Positions 8,301 to 17,300 of a stretch of DNA of 64,000 nucleotides are shown here, in pieces; positions within the stretch are counted from its first letter, which is position 1; every line of letters starts with the position of its first letter. The position numbers were made by a program, and so were the translations under genes. Origin of the DNA: Pedobacter sp. Leaf250 (GTDB taxonomy: Bacteria; Bacteroidota; Bacteroidia; Sphingobacteriales; Sphingobacteriaceae). The DNA lies in contig NZ_CAKLBU010000024.1 in assembly GCF_920984735.1 (NCBI RefSeq), forward strand, positions 1 through 64,000, in the 5' to 3' direction. Under the pieces are notes generated by a model. That model did not search any database. It was not told the origin of the DNA and worked only from the letters and a program-made list of their open reading frames with translations.

Positions 8301-11300
8301 GTTTCTGGCACTGCTGTAAGTACTAGAACCACAGCTATTGTTTCGATCAATCCGCCAGCAACCTTGCCTTCAGTTGCAAGTAGTAATATTGCCATAAATT
8401 CAGGGCAAACCGCTACACTGAATGCTACTTTTGATGCAGGAAACACCATTGCTTGGTATGAAGCAGCAACAGGTGGCAGCCCAGTGAGCACTAACGCAAC
8501 TTTTACCACTCCACCATTAACTACAAACAAAACTTATTATGCTCAAACCACTAGTGCAGCTGGTTGTGCAAGTGCCTCTCGAGTGCCTGTTGTTATTACC
8601 GTTGTTCCAGTTTCTGGTACTACTGCTTGTAATACAGCAGGCAGTCAAAATACTGCGATTACAGGAATTTGTGTTCTGTGCGGCATAACTGGCGCAGGCA
8701 ATTCTACAGATGCTGATCCAAACAACTTTACCCGGTTAACTTTAGGTGTAGGTGTTGGAGCAGTAGGATCTCAACAATTGATTTTCCAAAATCCTGGGGT
8801 TGCTACCGATAGTATTCGATTGAATTTAGGAATACCAGGAGGTTTGGCAGATGTTAACGTATTGAATAACATCACAGTTAAAATATTTAATGGAACAACA
8901 GAAGTAAAATCAGTTCAAATTAGTGGGGGATTATTATCCATTAATTTATTGGGCGGCGGCAGATTCAGCTACACATTAGCCGCAGGAGGTGCATATGATC
9001 GCGTTCAGGTCAGTTTTGGAGGTGTAGTTGCAGCACTAAGCAGTTTAGATATTTACGGAGCAACACAAATTTATCCAAACCCAACCATTATATCTGGTTC
9101 ACAATCCATTTGTGCTGGCAGTACAGCTAAATTGTCTGTCACACCAGTAATCGGAACAACTGTGAGCTATTTTGATAGTTTAATAAGTGCAACTGTATTA
9201 AATCCTGATGGTGGAGATTTTACAACACCGGCGCTTTCATCAACCACAACATACTATCTTCAGGTAAATAAAGTAATCAATGGAAGCGTTTGTTCAAATC
9301 CTACCCGAACGCCAATAACGATAACGGTAAATCCTGCAATCTTATTCAATGGATTAACATTAAAGAATGCCAGTATTTCATTTCCGTATAATCAACAGTT
9401 GCCGTTAGCAACTGGCGGTACACCAGGTTTCGCTTATGCATTAGCAGCTGGAAGTACTTTGCCAGCAGGATTATCTCTATCCTCAACAGGCTTGATTTAT
9501 GGTACACCAACCGCGGTAGGAAATCCAACCTTTTCAGTGGTGGCAACAGATACAAAAAACTGTTCAACAACTGCAGTATTTAATTTAACGGTAACGCCTG
9601 CCTTAGCATTGGCACCAGGTACATTGCCAGATGGCATAACCGGAACGCTCTATCCAAGTCAAACTATTCCAGCCGCAAGTGGTGGTACAGGTCCAATTAC
9701 TTATTCTGCTGCGGATGTTCCTCCCGGATTAAGTTTCAATCCTGCAACGAGAGAAATTTCGGGTACTCCTACACAACCTGGAAATTATATTATCCCAATA
9801 ACTGTTACTGATGCAAACGGATACTCCGTTACATCAAACTACACTTTAAAAGTTACCGATCCATTATTACTGCCTCCTGCAACATTAGCGAACGGAACAA
9901 CGGGTTTGGTTTATCCAACACAAACCATTCCACTGGCAATTGGTGGAACGCAGCCATATACATACGCAGCAACAGGTGTTCCGGCAGGATTAACATTTAA
10001 CCCTTCTACGAGAGAAATATCGGGGATACCAACACAATCTGGCACTTATCCAATTTCAGTTACAGTAACTGATTTTACAGGTAAAACGGCAACAACAACA
10101 TACAATATAACCATTATTGATCCATTAACTTTACCGCCTGCAACATTAGCAGATGGAAATGAAAATGTAAACTACCCAACACAAACCATCCCATCGGCAA
10201 TAGGTGGAGTTGGCCCATATACTTACACGGCTATCAATCTTCCGCCAGGATTAAACTTTAATACTAGCACTAGAGAAATTACAGGTTTACCAACACAGGC
10301 AGGAAATTATTTTGTTACTGTGAACGTAGCAGATAGTGAAGGTAGAACCGCGACAAATAATTACGCAATAAAGATTATTGGTGCTTTAAATCTTCCGTCG
10401 GCAACATTGCCAAATGGCGTAGTTGGAACAGCATATCCAACACAAACGCTGCCAGAAGTTACTGGCGGAACGGGTCCTTATACTTATATTGCAAACAATC
10501 TTCCTCCGGGATTAAATTTTAATACTATTACAAGGGAAATCACTGGAGAGCCTTCGCTTGGTGGCGATTATACAATATCATTAACAGCTAGGGATGAAAG
10601 TGGCAATGTTGCAACAACTGGTTATAGCATTAAGGTTACTGTAAATTCTCCTATTGTTGCAAATGCAGCCGTTTGTGCTGGTTCGGCTGCAACGCTAACC
10701 GTAAGTAACTTAGTTGCTGGTGTAACCTACAATTGGTATGCAGCTACAGGAACAACACCTTTAGCTACCAATAATACAGGAACATTTACAACACCTGCAG
10801 TTACAGCCCAAACCGTATTTTATGTAGAGGCAGTTTCTGGAACAGCTATAAGCTCAAGAACGGCAGTAACGGTTTCTATCAATCCGCCAGCAACATTGGC
10901 AACGGTTACCACAAATAATCAGGTGATCAATCCTAATCAATCGACTACTTTATTAGCAACAGCTGATGCGGGCAATACCATCACTTGGTTTGATGCGGCT
11001 ACTGCTGGTACGCAAGTAGGATCTGGAGCATCATTTACAACTCCTTTATTAAGCGCAACCACTACCTATTATGTTGAAACCACAAATAGCAATGGTTGTG
11101 CAAGTGCGAGTCGTGTTCCGGTAACTGTAACCGTTATTCCTGTTGGAAGCGGAACGGCGTGTAATGCCGCAAATAGCCAAACCAGTGGTATAACCGGAGT
11201 TTGCTTATTGTGCGGAATTACTGGTGCTGGAAACTCTACAGACACCAATCCCGATAATTTTACTCGCATTACACTAGCAGTTGGTGTAGCTTCAACAGGA

Positions 11301-14300
11301 TTTCAGCAATTGAGGTTTCCAATTTCGGGAACCGCCACCGATAGCGTTCGTTTAGACTTAGCGCTACCAGGCGGTTTGTTGGATTTACAAGTTTTAAACA
11401 ACACAACTGTAACCATCTTAAACGGTACTACTGTGGTTAGAACAGTACAATTGGGATCATCATTGGTTAATCTTAGGCTTTTAAGTGGAACTCGTTTTGC
11501 TGCAAGTATTTTAGGAGGTGCGCCATTTGATCGGGTAGAGGTGCGTTTTGGTGGATTGGTTTCTGCTGTAACAAGTTTAGATATTTATGGCGCAACCATT
11601 ACCTACCCAGCTCCAACCATTACGGCCGGTTCGCAAACCATCTGTTCGAGTGCTACAGCAACATTAACAGCAACAGCAAATGGAGGTACCGCTATAGCAT
11701 GGTATGATGCAGCTGGAACGGAATTGGCCACTGGAGCATCTTATACAACTCCTGCTTTAACAGCCACGGCAACATATTACATTCAGGTATCTAGAGCTAC
11801 TTGTGCAAACCCGGTAAGAATTCCGGTTACCGTAACCGTTACACCTGCACTGACCACCCCAGTTGTGGCAACAGTAACAGCTAGTTGCGCTGGAAGTCCG
11901 ACTACATTATCTGTAACCAATCCAATTGCCGGAGTAACCTACAACTGGTTCAGTGTTCAAAATGGCGGAACTCCAGTTTTAACAGGTGCAACAGTTACTA
12001 CGCCAGCACTTACAGCTAGCACCACCTATTATGTTGAGGCAGCTCAAGGCAATTGTGTAAGCACAGGTAGAACCACAGTCATTGTGCCGGTTAATCCTGC
12101 ACCAGCTTTACCTACTTTAACAACAAGTTCATCTTCAGTAGCACCGGGGCAAACGGCAATTTTAACGGCTAGCTCATCGGAAACAAATGTAACTTTCAAC
12201 TGGTACAATTCAGCAACATCTACCACGCCGGTTTATGTTGGCCCAACTTACGTTACACCATCATTAACAGCAACTACAACTTACTATGTTGAAGCTGTTT
12301 CTGCGAATGGATGTGCTTCATTGGGCAGGGCACAAATTACGGTAACTGTAAATACCGGTGGCTCGCCAAATCCTGTTCCTTGTGAATCGGCAACAGCACA
12401 AACTAACGGAGTTGTTGGCTTAGGATTACTGGCTGGTGTTTTTAATCCAGGTTTAGCAATCGATAACGATACCCAAACAGGATCATCATTAATTTTGCCT
12501 GTTGGTGCCTTAGGCGGATCAGTTTTCCAAAGAGCCAGTTTTGGTTCGGTATCTCGCTTAGGAGACACCGTTAGGGTTTTGGTATCAGCTCCAGGAAGAC
12601 TGCTATCATTAGCCGTTTTAGGAAATACTCAAATTACAACATACCTTGGAACAACCAGCAATGGAGATTCGAGGACTTTAAATAGTGGATTATTAAACGT
12701 TCAATTGTTGAGCGGCGACACACAAGCTTTAATTACTTTCGTACCATCGGCTACATTCGATGGTGTTGAAATAAGATTAAATGGTGGCGTTGCAACTGCA
12801 TTAAGTTCATTAAATTTCAACTATGCCCAACGCATTTTAGTTGCGCCAACAGTGGTTTCTGCTAATGTAACAGCTTGTGTTGGTCAAACTACTCAACTAA
12901 CGGTAAGTAATCCATCATCAAACTTAACTTATAGATGGTATGATGCCGCTGGAACTTATCTTACTGGTAAAGATGGAATTATTTTTACTACACCAGTTTT
13001 AACAGGTGATACAAAATTCTTTGTAACAGCGGTTTCTGCGTCAGGGTGCGTGAGTTACAGAACGGTAGTAAATGTAACCACTAACCCTGCTCCGGTTCCT
13101 CCTGTATTGTTATCACCAACAGTAAATACTTGCTCGGGTGCATCAGTAGTATTGCAGGTTAGTAATCCCGTGGCCGGAACAACTTACAGATGGTATGATT
13201 CTGCTAACGTTTATCAGGCAGGTTTTGATGGTCCGACTTTCACTGTAAGCAATGTTACTGCAAATACAACTTTCAGTGTAGAAGCGGTAAATAATTGTGG
13301 TGTGGCATCTACAAAAGCTACGGCAACTATAAATATTGGAAATATTGATATTCCAATCATTACACCATCCGCTGTAACAATTTCTCAAAATTCAGTTGCC
13401 GTTTTAAAAGCAACTTCAAGCATAGCGAGTGCCATCATTACTTGGTACGATGCACCATCTGGAGGTATCTTATTATCAACAGGCGAAACTTTTGTTACGG
13501 CTCCATTAACTACTACTACTACTTTTTATGCAGAGGCAAATGCAGGTGCATGTTCTGCTACTGGTAGAGCAAGTGTTGTGGTTACCGTAGTTCCAAACGG
13601 AACGCCTGTACCTACACCTTGTGGCGCAGCGATATCACAAACTAATGGTGTAACTGGTGGAGTTTCGATTGGTGCGGGTGTTATCAATCCGAATAACGCA
13701 ATTGATGGCGACATTAATACTGGTTCAAGCTTGGTAATCCCTGTTGGATTATTAGGTTCATCAGTCTATCAAAGATTAAAATTTGCTCAGGCATCTAATG
13801 TTGGAGATACCCTGAGACTGAAAATTACGACTCCTGGTCAGTTGCTATCATTAGCCTTATTGCCAAATGTTACCGTTACCACTTATTTAAATGGAAGCAG
13901 TACTGGTAATGTGACCACACTTTCCAATCCACTGATCAGTTTAAAATTGTTGGCTGGAAACAACTCGGGTATTTTAACCATTATTCCAACGAGTCAATTC
14001 GATGAAGTGGAGTTGCGATTAAATGCCGGTTTATTAGGTGCTTTAACATCTATCAATTTGGATTATGCGCAAAGAACAATTCTAGCCCCAACTTTATCCA
14101 CAAATAATGTTAGTACATGTTTGGGTACTGCTGCTACTTTAAGTGTTCAAAATCCTCAACCGGGAGTTATCTATAAATGGTATCGTGGAACAGACTATCA
14201 AACAGGAAAAGATGGCATAACTTTTTTAACTGATCCAGCCTTACCTGCAGGAACATATGAATATTTTGTAACTGCTAACGCCAATGGCTGCGAAACAGTT

Positions 14301-17300
14301 AAAGTTGGGGCAACGGTGATTGTACTTTCTCCGCCTGCGCCACCAACAGCAACAGCAGATAATCCAGCAAGTACATGTTTAAACTCACCAGTAGAGCTTA
14401 GCGTAATAGCGGTAGCAGGAAATACCTACAACTGGTACGATCAGCCAACCGGTGGAAATATGCTTGTTACGAATAACAATAAATTTTTAACACCTGCAAA
14501 CCTTCCTGTCGGAACTAAAAACTACTATGTTGAATTGGTAAATGCAAATGGATGTTCAAGCTCAACCAGAACAGTTGTTTCAATAACTGTTAACGACTCA
14601 GCTTTAGCAGGTGATATTACTGTAATTGGCAATACTTCTTTATGTGCCGCTGGAACAACAACATTAACAGCATCAAGTTCAATATCCATTGCAGTATTTA
14701 ATTGGTACAGCGATGCTGCCTTAACACAACTGGTTGCCTCAAATACTTCAACATATACCACTCCAACCATTACTGCACCAACTAAATATTACGTAACAGT
14801 TAGCGGAACTGGAAAATGTGCAAATACAGCAGGGAATGCAAAAGAAGTTACTATTAATTTCAATCCTATTGCGGTAGCAACTGATATTACTTTAACGGGA
14901 CCAACTTCAATATGTGCAGGGGCCACGGTTTCTTTGAGAGCTCAAGCTAACGTAGTAAATAATGCAATATTTACGTGGTATAGTGATGCCGCTTTAACCA
15001 CCATCGTTAATACCACTGATACCTTTTCGCCTACAGTAACTGCTACTACAACTTATTATGTTACGGTTAAAGGAAGTAATAGATGTGAAAATACTGCTGC
15101 AACGGCCAAGTCGATAACCATTACGGTAAATCCTTATGCTACTGATGCTGATATTGTGTTAAGTGGAATCACTTCAATTTGCAAAGGTTCAAGCGCTACA
15201 CTATCAGCATCATCAACTACAGTTATCAATCCAATATTTACTTGGTACACTGATGCATCATTATCGACACCGCCAATCTTTACGGGGGCTTCATTTAACA
15301 CTGGTGCATTAAATGCAAGTGCAACTTATTATGTTACTGTAAAAGGAGATAATAAGTGTGAAAATCAAGCAAATACTGGCAAAGCCATTGCAGTTACAGT
15401 AAATGAATATGCTACGGCTGCAGATATTACTGTAGCGAATACGCAAATTTGCGCTGGTTCTACAGCTTTATTGGTGGCATCGAGCCTAACCATAACGCAA
15501 CCTGTTTTTACCTGGTATAACGACCCATCATTAACAAGTATCGCGTTTGTTGGTCCAATATTTACGGTGAATAATTTAACGTCAACTACTACTTATTATA
15601 TAACTGTTAAAGGAGCAAATAAGTGTGAAAATACAGCTGCAGATGCAAAAGTTGTTGTGGTTACGGTTAATCCGCTTGCTACGCCTACAGATATAATAGT
15701 CAACGGCGGAACAACTGCATGTGCGGGTGCTTCAGCCACATTAACAGCCGATTCACCAAATGTAACTAACTCTATATTTACTTGGTACAGTGATGCAGCA
15801 TTAACAAATATTACTTTTGTTGGAAAGATATTTACAACACCTGCATTAAATACTACAACTACCTATTATGTAACTGTTAAAGGGGACAATAAGTGTGAAA
15901 ACGCTGCTGGAAATGGCAAAGCAGTATTGATTACAATTACTCCAGTTGCAAATGCAACAGATGTAGTGGTAAGTGATGCTTCCATCTGTGCAGGATCTTC
16001 AGCAGCATTGGTGGCGAGTACAACAACAGTTAACGATCCAATTTTTACATGGTACAATGATGCCGCTTTAACATCGGTAGCTTTTGTTGGCGCAACATTC
16101 AATACGCCAACATTATCCGCCACAACCATATATTACCTAACCATTAAAGGCAGTAACAGGTGCGAAAGTTCAGCATCTACAGCTAAAGTGGTTACTGTAA
16201 CGGTAAATGAGGTGGCAACAGCAGCCGACATTACCCTGTCTACTCCAGCAGTAGTTTGCGGTTCTGGTACGGCAACCATCAACGCCAGTTCGAGCACGGT
16301 TACCAGTCCGGTGTTTACATGGTACAATGATGCTTCATTAACCAGTGTGGCATTTGTTGGTCCGATATTTACTACGCCAAGTTTATCGGCTACCACTACT
16401 TATTACGTAACCGTAAAAGGCGCTAATAAATGTGAGAGCAGTGCTGCGAATGCTAAAGCTGTTACGGTTATTGTTAATCCTATAGCTTCGGCAAGTGATA
16501 TCATTACAAATGGAACAACCGCAGTTTGTAATAATTCAACCACTACGCTAACTGCCACAACAACCACTGTGACCAATCCAATATTTACATGGTACAGTGA
16601 CGCGGTGCTTAACAATGTGGTGTTTACGGGAGCTTCATTTACAACGCCTGTGTTAACAAGTAACACCACTTATTATGTGACTGTTAAAGGAGATAATAAA
16701 TGTGAGAATACAACTGCTAGTGCAAAACCAGTTGCCATTGTGGTCACTCCAGTTGCAAATGCAACAGATGTTGTGGCAAGCGATGCTTCCATCTGTGCAG
16801 GATCTCCAGCAGCGTTGGTGGCGAGTACAACAACAGTTAACGATCCAATTTTTACATGGTACAATGATGCCGCTTTAACATCGGTAGCTTTTGTTGGCGC
16901 AACATTCAATACGCCAACACTATCTGCCACAACCAAATATTACCTGACCATTAAAGGCAGTAACAGGTGCGAAAGTTCAGCATCTACAGCTAAAGTGGTT
17001 GCTGTAACGGTAAATGAGGTGGCAACAGCAGCCGACATTACCCTGTCTACTCCAGCAGTAGTATGCGGTTCTGGTACGGCAACCATCAACGCCAGTTCGA
17101 GCACGGTTACCAGTCCGGTGTTTACCTGGTACAATGATGCTTCATTAACCAGTGTGGCATTTGTTGGTCCGATATTTACTACGCCAAGTTTATCGGCTAC
17201 CACTACTTATTACGTAACCGTAAAAGGTGCTAATAAATGTGAGAGCAGCGCTGCGAATGCTAAAGCTGTTACGGTTATTGTTAATCCTATAGCGGTAACC

